Shown: piece after piece, positions 17,340 to 26,540 of the stretch | Layout: every line of letters starts with the position of its first letter | Numbering within the stretch: position 1 is the stretch's first letter | DNA from: a virus | Virus record (IMG/VR): IMGVR_UViG_3300017745_000008 | Coordinates: 1 to 53,737 of that record | Reading direction: 5' to 3' (one strand) | Length of the DNA stretch: 53,737 nucleotides | Translations under genes and position numbers: made by a program | Notes under the pieces: generated by a model | Databases searched by the model: none | Told to the model about the DNA's origin: nothing | What the model saw: the letters and a program-made list of their open reading frames with translations, nothing else

Positions 17340-20300
17340 ATGGCTAATCCTGTAAACATTAATGTAGGCGCTATTCAGCGTCCTGGAGTGTTTGTTACTC
17401 AGTCATCGACTGGTGGATTACCTCAACCCATAGCTTCTCATGCTATTGGTTATATCTTTGGATCTACTCCTGTAGACCCATATGATACAAATCCCGTTGA
17501 CGAGTATTCAGCTCTCCCACCATATCAACCAACACAGATTGGTTCATTAGAAGATTTTGTTCAAAAAGCAGGCGGTACGCCATCTGCTTCGACTAACCCG
17601 CAATCAATGATCTCTTACGATTCCGTAAAGTCATTCTTTGAAAACGTGGGTGTGAACGGAATCCTCTATTATACCCGCGTAACCCCAACACCCGAGTCGA
17701 AGGTTGTTGTAAATAAAGGCGCTGGTTGGAATCTTTTTGCTTTAAAGATCGGCGATCGTTACTTTGGAGATAAATCCTTAGGTGTTAACGACTCGGACGG
17801 TGTTGCTATTAAAGTGATCACAACTACAGCTCTTGATGCTGACGACAACGCCTTTGATATCGTCGGCTACCTTGGCAAAACTGATCCTGATTTTAACACA
17901 TTCTATAAGATTGAGCAAGACGAAGTAGAAGCATCGAACGCAACTTTTAGAATTTATTCTAAAGACTCCCGCGTAATTCCAGCCATTCAAAGCTTTAAAG
18001 GATATAAAATCTCTGATACCGCTTATGCATCTCCTACGGATGCTGGTGTTGTTAGTCGTTATATCCCCGTTAAAGAACTCAACTTCCGTTGTGTTTCTAG
18101 AGACGTATCCACACAAGAGCCTATTCTCTTTGTATCTGGTGCCGCGATCGGAAACTTCTTAGGAGAAACTTCTAAGACCGTTAAAACAGATTCTTCGGCC
18201 GCCTTTACTGCCTCTACCGGAGTGGTAAAAGTTGCAGACATCGATGATCTTACGATCGGCGGTGTGGCTCTTGCTGCAGGCGACAAGATCGCATTTGAAG
18301 GAGCAGCTGGTGAACTTCCTACTGGAAATATCTTCTATAGCACAGTATATTCAGTATTAAGTGTAGATGCTGGCACTGACACCTTTATTATTAATAACGG
18401 ATCAAATGCGGCTCTTACATTTACCAGCAACGACTTAACGTCTGTAGTTACAGTTCGCAGACTTGCCTATGACCCTTCAGTTGCTGCTGATAACCAGCAA
18501 GCAATCGAGGACTTCCTGGTTGACCAAGAAGTATATGCTTCTGCTTCTGCCATCCCTGATGACAAAATCGTTGCAATTTCAACAGACGAAAGAGTTGGAA
18601 AAGACGATCATGTTCGTTGGGCCGATGCTGCCGCTGCTTACTATCAGTGGAACGCTTCTGGCCTTACCTTTACTCCTGGTGCTGATGGAACAGGTCTTAC
18701 TAAAATTCCTCAAGGAACAATTACTTCCGTTGGTGGCAACGTAAATAGACTTGGATATGTTCCTGACACTATTCAATCCTTCTACGTTAACATTGCTGGA
18801 GAAAACAGGGTAATCATTGCTAACGGCGCTACTCCTGCTGAGCTCACAGAGAGTGTTTCTTCTTCTATTAGAGAAATCCTTGAAGAGAAAGAGCTAGAAG
18901 CTTTCTATGATGTTGAGTCAGTTTTAGAAGACTACGAGACATCTCTTGGAACAAACCAATATGCTCCTAATAACGGCGAAGCAATTGGCGCTAGCTTAAG
19001 TGTAACAGGTGCTCCGGCACTTCGTCCTTCCAACGATGGAAAGGCACTTACAGGGGCCGTTTTAGTTACCTCTGGTTCTACAACTATCCAAGGATTTGTT
19101 TCTCCTCAGACAAGCAATAGCCAAACAGTTGAACTCTTGGCAAGCGGAGCTTTATTAGGTTCAGGCACGGAATTCCTTTCATCCATTGCCCCCGGATACA
19201 GAATCCTTATTGGATCTAACAGTTATGAAGTTGTTGAAGTTACTTCTAACACTCAGGCTATCGTAAGTAACCTTGCTGGAGCCACCGAAAATAGTAGTTC
19301 ATCTTGGAGCGTTGTATCTACAAGATTTACTGAAGACTTATATGCTGGATCCTATGTTGTTATCAACGGATACAGATTTGAAGTTGCCAGTGTGACTAAT
19401 GACGCAGCTTTCGTAGTAACGACCGCTCCTGCATTCACTGCTAGCTCTACCACAGTCTTCCTAGACAGTTCTATCGCCAACGGATTCTATCGTCACGATT
19501 ATGTTCTTAAGGTAAAGATTACATCTAAAAATGGTATTCCTTCCCCTGTTGTTGCTGGTCTTGACCGCTATGGCAAAAAGGATTCTAACGTTTCAAGAGT
19601 TAACTCTTTGAGTGAAGCTGCTGACTTTGTTAACTACAAACTCTCGGCAAAAGCGCGCTCTCAAGACTTTGTGTACGCTATTGAGCAAGGTATGGGATCA
19701 GGCGATTATCGCCCCGGATTCTTACTTGCACCTGAAGCGTTCGGTTCATTCAAAGCCACTGCAGGCGGAATGACTAAAACTCAAGCTCGTGAGGAAAGAG
19801 TAAAAGTTACCCAATCATTACTCAGAGCTGCCGAAGGTAAGCTTGGAGAAGTTGAGGGTATCTCTGGAACTCAGCATATCGCTCTCATTGATTGCGGAGC
19901 TGATGAACTCAGTCTTAGCGAAGTGCAAGATGAGCTTGCCTTTGTTAAAGGAGCCGCCGGCGTACCTTTTGGTCACGGTGCTTTCTACGCTCCTTACATT
20001 AAAAACTCAAGCGGACGTTTTGTGCCGCCTAGTAGCTTTATTGCCGGTATTGCCTGTTCTCGTTATGTGAACGAAGGCTTCCAGCAAGCACCTGCAGGAG
20101 CAAGATATCCACTAAGAGGAGCCACTGGCCTCCGCTTTGATATCACGGCTCAGCAACAAGAAGTTACTTATCCTTTAGGCCTCAATCCAATTAGGAGCCT
20201 TCCTAATAGAGGAATTGTTGCTTGGGGTGCTCGTACAATGAGCTCCAATGCGCTCTTTAAGTTTGTCAACACACGTGCGATTCTAAACGTACTTCTTGAC

Positions 20301-20660
20301 ATACTTGCAAGAAGCTTTGATGATGTTCTTTTTGAGCAAATTGACTCTGCTGGTACACTTTACGCTAGGGCCAAGTCTATCGCCTCTCAGGTAATGGGAC
20401 AACTCTATCGCCAAGGTGCACTCTTTGGAGCTAGACCAGAACAAGCTTACTTAGTTGTTTGTTCTGATGCTAATAACGCTGTTAGTGATCTAGAAAACGG
20501 AACGTTAAGACTCGATGCTTATGTGGCTACTTCGCCAACTCTTGAGCGTCTTCTTGTTACCGTTGTAAGAACACCTGCTGGTCAGGTTGCTCAGGTACAA
20601 GATGCCTTCTCTAGAAATGTTGACAGATTCGATTACTTACTTAACGCAACTACGGTCTAA
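17340..20660 (+). CDS. Contractile tail sheath protein
   Basis: 1106 residues, the subunit whose contraction drives the tube through the cell envelope. The N-terminal GAIQRPGVFVTQSSTGG and the C-terminal landmarks PLRGATGLRFDITAQQQE, LPNRGIVAWGARTMSS, FKFVNTRAILNVLLDIL, and the last domain (GQLYRQGALFGARPEQAY, then RLLVTVVRTPAGQVAQVQ) are characteristic of myovirus sheath proteins. It is much longer than T4 gp18 (659 residues); the extra length lies in beta-rich Ser/Thr segments in the middle, probably domains exposed on the sheath surface. It shows that the phage is a myovirus. Confidence 0.93.
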   Translation: MANPVNINVGAIQRPGVFVTQSSTGGLPQPIASHAIGYIFGSTPVDPYDTNPVDEYSALPPYQPTQIGSLEDFVQKAGGTPSASTNPQSMISYDSVKSFFENVGVNGILYYTRVTPTPESKVVVNKGAGWNLFALKIGDRYFGDKSLGVNDSDGVAIKVITTTALDADDNAFDIVGYLGKTDPDFNTFYKIEQDEVEASNATFRIYSKDSRVIPAIQSFKGYKISDTAYASPTDAGVVSRYIPVKELNFRCVSRDVSTQEPILFVSGAAIGNFLGETSKTVKTDSSAAFTASTGVVKVADIDDLTIGGVALAAGDKIAFEGAAGELPTGNIFYSTVYSVLSVDAGTDTFIINNGSNAALTFTSNDLTSVVTVRRLAYDPSVAADNQQAIEDFLVDQEVYASASAIPDDKIVAISTDERVGKDDHVRWADAAAAYYQWNASGLTFTPGADGTGLTKIPQGTITSVGGNVNRLGYVPDTIQSFYVNIAGENRVIIANGATPAELTESVSSSIREILEEKELEAFYDVESVLEDYETSLGTNQYAPNNGEAIGASLSVTGAPALRPSNDGKALTGAVLVTSGSTTIQGFVSPQTSNSQTVELLASGALLGSGTEFLSSIAPGYRILIGSNSYEVVEVTSNTQAIVSNLAGATENSSSSWSVVSTRFTEDLYAGSYVVINGYRFEVASVTNDAAFVVTTAPAFTASSTTVFLDSSIANGFYRHDYVLKVKITSKNGIPSPVVAGLDRYGKKDSNVSRVNSLSEAADFVNYKLSAKARSQDFVYAIEQGMGSGDYRPGFLLAPEAFGSFKATAGGMTKTQAREERVKVTQSLLRAAEGKLGEVEGISGTQHIALIDCGADELSLSEVQDELAFVKGAAGVPFGHGAFYAPYIKNSSGRFVPPSSFIAGIACSRYVNEGFQQAPAGARYPLRGATGLRFDITAQQQEVTYPLGLNPIRSLPNRGIVAWGARTMSSNALFKFVNTRAILNVLLDILARSFDDVLFEQIDSAGTLYARAKSIASQVMGQLYRQGALFGARPEQAYLVVCSDANNAVSDLENGTLRLDAYVATSPTLERLLVTVVRTPAGQVAQVQDAFSRNVDRFDYLLNATTV

Positions 20661-20669
20661 TAATTAAAA

Positions 20670-22562
20670 ATGTCTAATAATAAGGAGCAAATTTTAAACG
20701 CTAAAGGGCCACTTTCTTCTCAACAGCCCAAAAAGGCCGTGCACATCGAAATGTTCAGGGCTGGTCCTCAGATCAGTTCCGCCGGGCAAAAAATGATGTT
20801 CACTGAGGAGGATTTGGACCAGGTGGTCGGTACTTACGTTCCTGGCCAACATGAAGCTCCGTTAATTATTGGGCACGATCAAACGGACTCTACACCTGCG
20901 TTAGGGTGGGTAAAAAATCTTTGGAGAAAAGGTAAAGCATTATGGGGTAACGTCGAACTTACCCCTAAGGCTGAAAAACTGATTAAAGATGGAGTGTTCA
21001 AGAAAGTAAGTAGTTCTTTCTACTTACCAGACGCGGAAACAAATCCGCACCCTGGAAAATTGGCGCTCCGCCATCTTGGATTAGTTTCGATTCCCGCCGT
21101 AAAGGGACTCACTGCTTTTTCCGAAGGTGAATTTAACGACGAAAAAATTATCAATTTAGCTCCTGAAGAGGGAGAAACCGTTATTTCGTTTAAAGAAGCC
21201 TTAGAAACAAACAACTCTACTATGACTAGAAAAAGAAAAACTGCTGACGAGGTTCAGGAGGTCTCAGTAGATCAGAGTGTTGATCATGCTGAGGGTGGAA
21301 TGACCGTCAATATCAACATAGGAGGCGGTAAGCCTTCTGTATATGACGACTCTGGTAACCAGGTCGATGAAACAGGCGCTCCAGCCGACTACAAGATGGA
21401 GTACGCCTCCGACGAAGAAACAGATGAAGAAATGGCCCCTGAAGCCGATGCTGAAGCCCTTGAAGGTGAAGGTGAAGGCGACGACATGGGTCTAGAGGAC
21501 GAGGGTGGTGAAGAGGCACCTGAGGCTCCTGAAGAAGAGGGAGAAGCACCTGCTGAAGAAGTCGGTGAAGAAGAGATGGATTCCGAGGGAGAAGGCGATG
21601 AGCCTGCTAAAGAGGACGGCGCGGAAGATATTTCTGGCGAGATGGAAAATGACGATAAGAAAATTGCCTCTCTAGCTGCCGAATACGACGAAGACGAGCT
21701 CTTCCAAGCATTGGCTCTCAAGAAACAAGCTACCTCCATGATGGAGAAAGATATGTCCTACGGCGAAATGCCCGAAGGCCTTAAAAAGCACATGGAAGAG
21801 AAAGAGGGTAAAGAGGAAGGAGACGACGAAGAGAAGAAAGAAGAAGTCAGTGACAACGCCGAAGAGGTAGTTGATAATGCTGAAGAAACTTCTGAAAAAG
21901 AAGAGGAAAAGAAAGAGAAAGAAGAAGAGACTGAAGCCAAGGCTGATATGGCCGAGGATGAGAAAGAAGAGGACGAAGACGAAGAAAAGAAAACTGACAT
22001 GTCCGAAGAGGTTAAAGAAGAAAAGAAAGAAGAGTCAGCCGACCACGCTGAAGAAGCTGCACCTGTGGCTACCGAATCTCTAGACCATGGCGAATCCGCC
22101 ATTGGAGATCAGAGTGTTGACAACCTCAACGCTCGTGTAGCCGAACTCGAGGAAGAGCTTAATAAGCAAAGAAAGCTAGCTCGCGAGAAAGAAATTTCTT
22201 CGTTTGCTGAAGGACTCTATGAGTCTGGTAAGCTTACCGAACAAGTTGTACCTAAGGGTGACCTTGTTCGTTTCATGGAGACTCCTAACCATAAGAACTC
22301 TGTGAATTTCTCGGAGACCGGAAAGGCATCTCAATTTGACTTCATGCGTGGAGTTCTTGATTCCTTACCATCTATGGTCTCGTTTGAAGAGTTTGCAACA
22401 CCAACTTCAGCGCCTCAAAAGTCGAAGTCGGTTGAGCCCAACGCTTCTGGATACGCTTACGATCCAAACACCGCTCACGTTCATTCGGAGGCATTATCTT
22501 ATGCTGAAGAGAACGACTGCGATTACTTAACAGCTGTTAAGTTTGTTATTAACAACAACTAA
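20670..22562 (+). CDS. Prohead protease/scaffold fusion, Mu gpI-like
   Basis: 630 residues. The first about 190 residues match the Mu I-type head maturation protease: VHIEMFRAGPQISSAGQKM, FTEEDLDQVVGTY, HEAPLIIGHDQTDSTPALGWVKNL, GVFKKVSSSFYLPD. The middle (about 240-480) is extremely acidic, with runs of Glu/Asp/Lys and low complexity, acting as scaffold. The C-terminal helix (NLNARVAELEEELNKQRKLAREKE) and the last segment resemble the scaffold tail that contacts the capsid. As in Mu, protease and scaffold are one polypeptide. It sits between sheath and decoration/capsid genes. No separate internal scaffold start was identified with certainty. Confidence 0.88.
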   Translation: MSNNKEQILNAKGPLSSQQPKKAVHIEMFRAGPQISSAGQKMMFTEEDLDQVVGTYVPGQHEAPLIIGHDQTDSTPALGWVKNLWRKGKALWGNVELTPKAEKLIKDGVFKKVSSSFYLPDAETNPHPGKLALRHLGLVSIPAVKGLTAFSEGEFNDEKIINLAPEEGETVISFKEALETNNSTMTRKRKTADEVQEVSVDQSVDHAEGGMTVNINIGGGKPSVYDDSGNQVDETGAPADYKMEYASDEETDEEMAPEADAEALEGEGEGDDMGLEDEGGEEAPEAPEEEGEAPAEEVGEEEMDSEGEGDEPAKEDGAEDISGEMENDDKKIASLAAEYDEDELFQALALKKQATSMMEKDMSYGEMPEGLKKHMEEKEGKEEGDDEEKKEEVSDNAEEVVDNAEETSEKEEEKKEKEEETEAKADMAEDEKEEDEDEEKKTDMSEEVKEEKKEESADHAEEAAPVATESLDHGESAIGDQSVDNLNARVAELEEELNKQRKLAREKEISSFAEGLYESGKLTEQVVPKGDLVRFMETPNHKNSVNFSETGKASQFDFMRGVLDSLPSMVSFEEFATPTSAPQKSKSVEPNASGYAYDPNTAHVHSEALSYAEENDCDYLTAVKFVINNN

Positions 22563-22573
22563 GGTAAATACTA

Positions 22574-23074
22574 ATGGCAACAGACCCCCGCTATATGTCT
22601 TTTGACCACCAGTATGTCGAAACTGTATCGACCAGCGCCACAATTGCTGCTCACCGTTTCGTAACTCGTGCTGGTGCATACCCCGCCGCTGATGGCGATT
22701 TCGCCTCTGGCGTTACTATTTTTGATGCTCCTGGTCAAGGTCAACTGACCGCTAAGGGCTATCAAGTCAATGATGGATCTACTCTCGTCTATGAGGGTCA
22801 GCTTAACCCATCCACAACTCCTGCTAAGCCTGGAGTGTTTCCATACCAAGGCCTCCTTTCTGTAGTAACAGAAGGAATCGTTATTGTAGAGGTTGACGCC
22901 ACTTCTGGTGCAATCGCTGTTGATGCCGCCGTATACGCGTCCGACTCCGGAGAAGCTCTTGCTTCTGGTGGTGGCGGTACAAACTTCATTCTTGGTCGAG
23001 CTCTTGACACTGCCGCTGGTACTACAGCCGGTCAGTTTATCAGAGTTAAGCTAGGTTCTGAAGGCGCTTCTTGA
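22574..23074 (+). CDS. Capsid decoration protein, DUF2190-like
   Basis: 166 residues. Ala/Gly/Thr-rich beta protein with a pattern typical of small head-stabilising proteins: TSATIAAHRFVTRAG, LLSVVTEGIVIVEVDATSGAIAVDAAVYASDSG, ILGRALDTAAGTTAGQFIRVKL. These strings are the hallmark of DUF2190 proteins, which lie next to the capsid gene in many phages. Located between protease and major capsid genes. Confidence 0.85.
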   Translation: MATDPRYMSFDHQYVETVSTSATIAAHRFVTRAGAYPAADGDFASGVTIFDAPGQGQLTAKGYQVNDGSTLVYEGQLNPSTTPAKPGVFPYQGLLSVVTEGIVIVEVDATSGAIAVDAAVYASDSGEALASGGGGTNFILGRALDTAAGTTAGQFIRVKLGSEGAS

Positions 23075-23098
23075 TAAAATAAGGAGAATTTTAAAATC

Positions 23099-24079
23099 AT
23101 GATGAATCTAGATCAAGTACGCGTAATCGATCCTATTCTTACGCAACTCGCCCAAGGCTACAAAAACGCTGAAGGCGTGGCTACATTCTTCGGTCCAGCG
23201 GTATCTATGAATACACGTGCTGGCCGTACACTCGTATTCGGCAAGGAAGCCTTTGCCGCTCAGAATTTCCTCCGCGCTCCTGGAACTAACATCCAGAAGA
23301 TCCAGAACGAGTTCGGAACCAGAAGCTTCTCGCTCCGTCAAGAAGCTATCAGCTGGGAAATCGCTGAGGAAATCGCAGCAGAAGCCAAGAATGGCGCTGC
23401 TCAGCTTGACCTTCGTCAGTACGCTGCTAAGGACGCTGCAAATCGTCTTATGCAGTCCTGGGAGATCACCGTTGCAACTGCTGTCCAAGACGACACTCTT
23501 TATGAAGCAGACAACGTATTTGACCTTGCTACTCGCGCCTCTGGTGCAGACAAGTTCAATGCTGCTACTTCTGACATCGAGGTTCTAATTGACGAAGCTA
23601 AGGAAGCTGTTCGCGCTCAGATCGGTACCTATCCTAATAAGATGGTTATCTCCCCTGACGCTTTCAACGCCCTCAAGCGTAACAAGAGAATCAGAGACTT
23701 CATGCAGCGTGGCGTTCTCGTCAACGAAGCAACTCTCGCCAACATCTTTGGCCTTGACGAGATTCGTGTTGCACGTCGTCTTAAGCTTAACCAGTCCACT
23801 GGTTCACTTGAGAACATCTATAGCAACATTGCTGTTCTCTTCTACCAGCCTTCTGGTGCTACCGATGGTTTTGCTCCCGCTCTGGATGCAAACTACGGTA
23901 ACCCTGCTTTCGGATACACCTACACTCTTGCTGGTTATCCTATTGCTACTCCTGAGCGTTTCAACATCGAGCGCCGCGTATTCACCGGTGACATCCTTGT
24001 CGAGCGTTCCTTCGAGCTAGTCGGCATGGGCGAAAACGGTAAAGTTGGTGCTGGCGCTATTCTTAAGAACTGCGTCTGA
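23099..24079 (+). CDS. Major capsid protein, Mu gpT-like
   Basis: 326 residues, forming the icosahedral shell (HK97 fold by family). Landmarks: GVATFFGPAVSMNTRAGRT, FGTRSFSLRQEAISWEIAEE, AAKDAANRLMQSWEITVA, YPNKMVISPDAFNALKRNKRIRD, LANIFGLDEIRVARRL, and the end VFTGDILVERSFELVGMG. It is preceded by a good Shine-Dalgarno (AAGGAG) and followed by the strongest terminator in the window, both expected for the most abundant virion protein. No N-terminal prodomain, as in Mu-type capsids with an external protease/scaffold. Codon use is richer in GC-ending codons than its neighbours, consistent with high expression. Confidence 0.9.
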   Translation: MMNLDQVRVIDPILTQLAQGYKNAEGVATFFGPAVSMNTRAGRTLVFGKEAFAAQNFLRAPGTNIQKIQNEFGTRSFSLRQEAISWEIAEEIAAEAKNGAAQLDLRQYAAKDAANRLMQSWEITVATAVQDDTLYEADNVFDLATRASGADKFNAATSDIEVLIDEAKEAVRAQIGTYPNKMVISPDAFNALKRNKRIRDFMQRGVLVNEATLANIFGLDEIRVARRLKLNQSTGSLENIYSNIAVLFYQPSGATDGFAPALDANYGNPAFGYTYTLAGYPIATPERFNIERRVFTGDILVERSFELVGMGENGKVGAGAILKNCV

Positions 24080-24104
24080 TCAATCGTTAAAAACTTGATA
24101 AACT

Positions 24105-24130
24105 GGCTGGCCTTCGGGTCGGCCCTTTTT
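24105..24130 (+). terminator. Rho-independent terminator after the capsid gene
   Basis: An 8-bp stem (GGCTGGCC/GGTCGGCC, two G-U pairs) closed by the stable TTCG tetraloop and followed by CTTTTT. It ends the protease-decoration-capsid transcript and is followed at once by a GTTTAAAG motif for the next operon. Confidence 0.93.
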
Positions 24131-24138
24131 GTTTAAAG
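24131..24138 (+). promoter_or_regulatory. GTTTAAAG motif (candidate late promoter) after the terminator
   Basis: It begins directly after the U-tract of the terminator and 24 bases before the next ATG. A transcriptional restart exactly here would be required for the neck genes. Confidence 0.55.
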
Positions 24139-24161
24139 TAAAACAGAAGAAAATATGATCT

Positions 24162-24959
24162 ATGTCAGGTCCTCAACCACCTAGAGATATACACGGAGCC
24201 GCGAATAATTGCTCGCCCGCCACAGTGGATTATTTTATTTCTGTGTTTGGTTTTCAAGAAGCTGTAGAGCTATCTAACATTGAAGATCCAACTGGAAACA
24301 ATATTGATGTTACTAAGATTCAATTAGCCTTAAATGACGCAGGTCAGCTAATTAACAATTATATAGATAGCGCCCCACCGCAAGGAAAAGTCTTAATTGC
24401 CGGTTCTTATAGAAGAACTCAAGCAACAATTGCTAGGTACTATCTAGATGTATTAAGACCACGTACTCAAGTCCAAGAGGCGTCAGAAAAAGCCCTCCAG
24501 CAACTAGAGATGTGGGCCGCTAAAGGCAGCCCAAGTACTGGGTTTAAATGGCAAGAAGCTTATGCTTACTGGAGATCTGGTTGCTCGATGACAAAAAGCT
24601 CCTATCAGAGAGGAAGAAGCTTCACCGATCCTTCTCTTAATAAGTGGGTACTTCGTGAAGGAAGTAACGACCGTGGATTCCCGTTCGCGAATAGAGAAGC
24701 TGTTGTACTCAATAGAAACTCAGATAAAAGCCTTGCTTTAGAAACCCAAGGGGTTAAAGAAGTTATTCCAGACAGCGCATATGAAATGAATGAGCTCGTA
24801 GATGCTCTTGAGTCTACAAGAGGCCTTTCTAGTTTTACAAATACAGACCAAGCTACAAGTCCTGCAGAAGGAGACGGCTTAGTTGCAAATAATGACACCG
24901 CTTCCGCCGACGGTGAGTTCGATAACTATGGCGGATTAACTACTAACGATACGTTCTAA
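24162..24959 (+). CDS. Head-tail connector, Mu gp36 / DUF1320-like
   Basis: 265 residues. The N-terminal half fits DUF1320: SPATVDYFISVFGFQEAVELS, IQLALNDAGQLINNYIDS, RRTQATIARYYLDVLRPR and ALQQLEMWAAKGSP, the same order of helices as in Mu gp36, which lies next to the capsid gene. The C-terminal 110 residues are a Ser/Asn-rich extension not seen in Mu. Probably an adaptor between portal and tail. Confidence 0.75.
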   Translation: MSGPQPPRDIHGAANNCSPATVDYFISVFGFQEAVELSNIEDPTGNNIDVTKIQLALNDAGQLINNYIDSAPPQGKVLIAGSYRRTQATIARYYLDVLRPRTQVQEASEKALQQLEMWAAKGSPSTGFKWQEAYAYWRSGCSMTKSSYQRGRSFTDPSLNKWVLREGSNDRGFPFANREAVVLNRNSDKSLALETQGVKEVIPDSAYEMNELVDALESTRGLSSFTNTDQATSPAEGDGLVANNDTASADGEFDNYGGLTTNDTF

Positions 24960-25285
24960 TGGCCACTAACTCATATAAAGGATACAACCCATTTTATCCA
25001 ACAAATGCTGGAGGCGGAGCATTTTATCTAACAAATAACGACGCCGGAAACTGCTACGGGTATAGAACCGGCCTTAAAAGTGCTGTTTTTCCTGATGGCA
25101 CAAAATATAAAGAAGACGCTGATGCCCTTCGTCAATATATTATAGAGCTTGAATCTACAAGAAAATTACAGGATCTTGTAAACGTAGAGTTTTCTAGAGA
25201 TGTTAAAAAAGGTGATTTTTTGGTGTATGATAACACTAAAGGAAAATGGGTGCTTACAGATTTTCTATCCGGCGGTGAGTTCTGA
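24959..25285 (+). CDS. Small neck-region structural protein
   Basis: 108 residues, with an Asn/Gly/Tyr-rich start (NPFYPTNAGGGAFYLTNNDAGN) and a C-terminal beta part (RDVKKGDFLVYDNTKGKWVLTD). Its start overlaps the preceding stop as TAATG and its stop overlaps the next start as TGATG, so all three neck genes are coupled. The position suggests a head completion or connector protein; no family recognised. Confidence 0.65.
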   Translation: MATNSYKGYNPFYPTNAGGGAFYLTNNDAGNCYGYRTGLKSAVFPDGTKYKEDADALRQYIIELESTRKLQDLVNVEFSRDVKKGDFLVYDNTKGKWVLTDFLSGGEF

Positions 25286-26226
25286 TGCTTTTAGAAATTG
25301 AAAATCAACTCCATCGTAGAGTTCATTCTACCTTGGGGCAAAGCGCTGTTGTACTTCGCTTAGCTGAAGAATTAGATCAATCGGGAAGGGTTGCAGAGCA
25401 AGCCATGATAATTGTTAGCTTTGTTTCTGCAAACACAGCAAATGAGATGGGTGGCGGAGCGTACATTCCCACAATTCGTTCTAGGAAAATGACCTACACC
25501 GTCACACTAGTTCAAAAGCAAACTCAAAGAGAAGGGCATAGCTTTTCACTACCTTTATTAGATCTTATTGCTGATGCAGTTACGGGGTGGGTGCCTGAAG
25601 TTCCTGGGTTAGAGTTTGCTACCGGATTTGAATTAGAAGCGGAAAGGTTCGTACAAGTAACAGATGCTTCTCAATTTATATACGAACAGAGCTATTCAGT
25701 AACTGTTACTATATCAGACGGAAGATTTTATAGCCAGCCATGTGCTGCATTTGATCCCATATCCATTGAGGATTTCTTGCCGAAAAGAAAATGCTTACTC
25801 ACTCCTTCTGGAGAAAATACAGGGCTCGCAGTTTGGACTAGAATAACAGGTCCTGAAAGCACCGAAAGCTTTATTGTAGAGGACTCTCGAACTTGCAAGA
25901 GATACTTAGGAGATAGATTGGAGCTAACTTGCGGGAGCGATTTAGATGGTACTGCAACTTATAAGTTCATTCCAGAAAAAGCGATTACTTACGATTCCCA
26001 AGGAGTTGCTACTGTAAAAGATTCTTTAACTGCTTCTGGACCTTTATCTAACGTTTGGAAATGCGATAAAGATAGAAAAACAGATTTACCACCGTGGTTT
26101 AAGCTAGATGTAGACTTCGGGCTGTGGAGAAATGAAGCAGGAACTATTGCAAATCAAGATCCTTTAACATCTGCAGTTCAAAAAACAAAATTTAATCCAG
26201 ACACAGAATATTTTCGACCTGACTAA
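25285..26226 (+). CDS. Tail terminator/connector, Mu gp37-like with C-terminal extension
   Basis: 313 residues. Residues 1-150 follow the gp37/DUF1834 pattern: AMIIVSFVSANTANE, RKMTYTVTLVQKQTQREGHSF, LLDLIADAVTGWVPE, and FIYEQSYSVTVTISD as the returning final strand. Mu gp37 is a tail-terminator-type neck protein. Residues 150-313 are an additional beta domain with Cys and Pro (CLLTPSGENTGL), possibly exposed on the neck. Ends in a 4-base convergent overlap with a minus-strand gene. Confidence 0.68.
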   Translation: MLLEIENQLHRRVHSTLGQSAVVLRLAEELDQSGRVAEQAMIIVSFVSANTANEMGGGAYIPTIRSRKMTYTVTLVQKQTQREGHSFSLPLLDLIADAVTGWVPEVPGLEFATGFELEAERFVQVTDASQFIYEQSYSVTVTISDGRFYSQPCAAFDPISIEDFLPKRKCLLTPSGENTGLAVWTRITGPESTESFIVEDSRTCKRYLGDRLELTCGSDLDGTATYKFIPEKAITYDSQGVATVKDSLTASGPLSNVWKCDKDRKTDLPPWFKLDVDFGLWRNEAGTIANQDPLTSAVQKTKFNPDTEYFRPD

Positions 26227-26540
26227 GTTCTCATAAATAACATCTTATCTTTCTGAATATTATTACGCAGAGTATTGAGTGTAATGCATCGGTGCCCTGC
26301 GTTTTTTGTCATGTTTGCTTTTTTAGGGTACTTTGTTGTAAAGTCACCATTAGCTTTTAATAGAGCAATCTCTGTGCTATTTATCCCCACCCAGTATTGA
26401 GGTTTTTTGCCGCTCATTAAATAAGGCTCCTCTTGCATAAAAAGAGAAAGCCCGTACTTGAGCTTAAAATATTTGTTTATTTCGTCAAAGGTCTTCAAAG
26501 ACGGGGATGAGGTCTTTAATTGTAACTGAGTGTCCATCAT
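26223..26540 (-). CDS. Unknown protein overlapping the polymerase gene
   Basis: 105 residues from tandem Met codons (MMDTQLQLKTSS); a longer reading continues upstream only inside the polymerase gene. It has an alpha/beta pattern with SLKTFDEINKYFKLKYGLSLF, KKPQYWVGINSTEIALLKANGDF and a C-terminal helix. The start lies inside the end of the polymerase gene (56-base overlap), so it is translated from the polymerase transcript. No function recognised; a replication accessory role would be a guess. Confidence 0.55.
   Translation of the reverse strand: MMDTQLQLKTSSPSLKTFDEINKYFKLKYGLSLFMQEEPYLMSGKKPQYWVGINSTEIALLKANGDFTTKYPKKANMTKNAGHRCITLNTLRNNIQKDKMLFMRT

Noticed and set aside
21389-22102. Minus-strand Ser/Pro-rich ORFs
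   Set aside because: Mirror images of the Glu/Asp-rich scaffold region (GAA/GAG read as TTC/CTC); low-complexity shadows.
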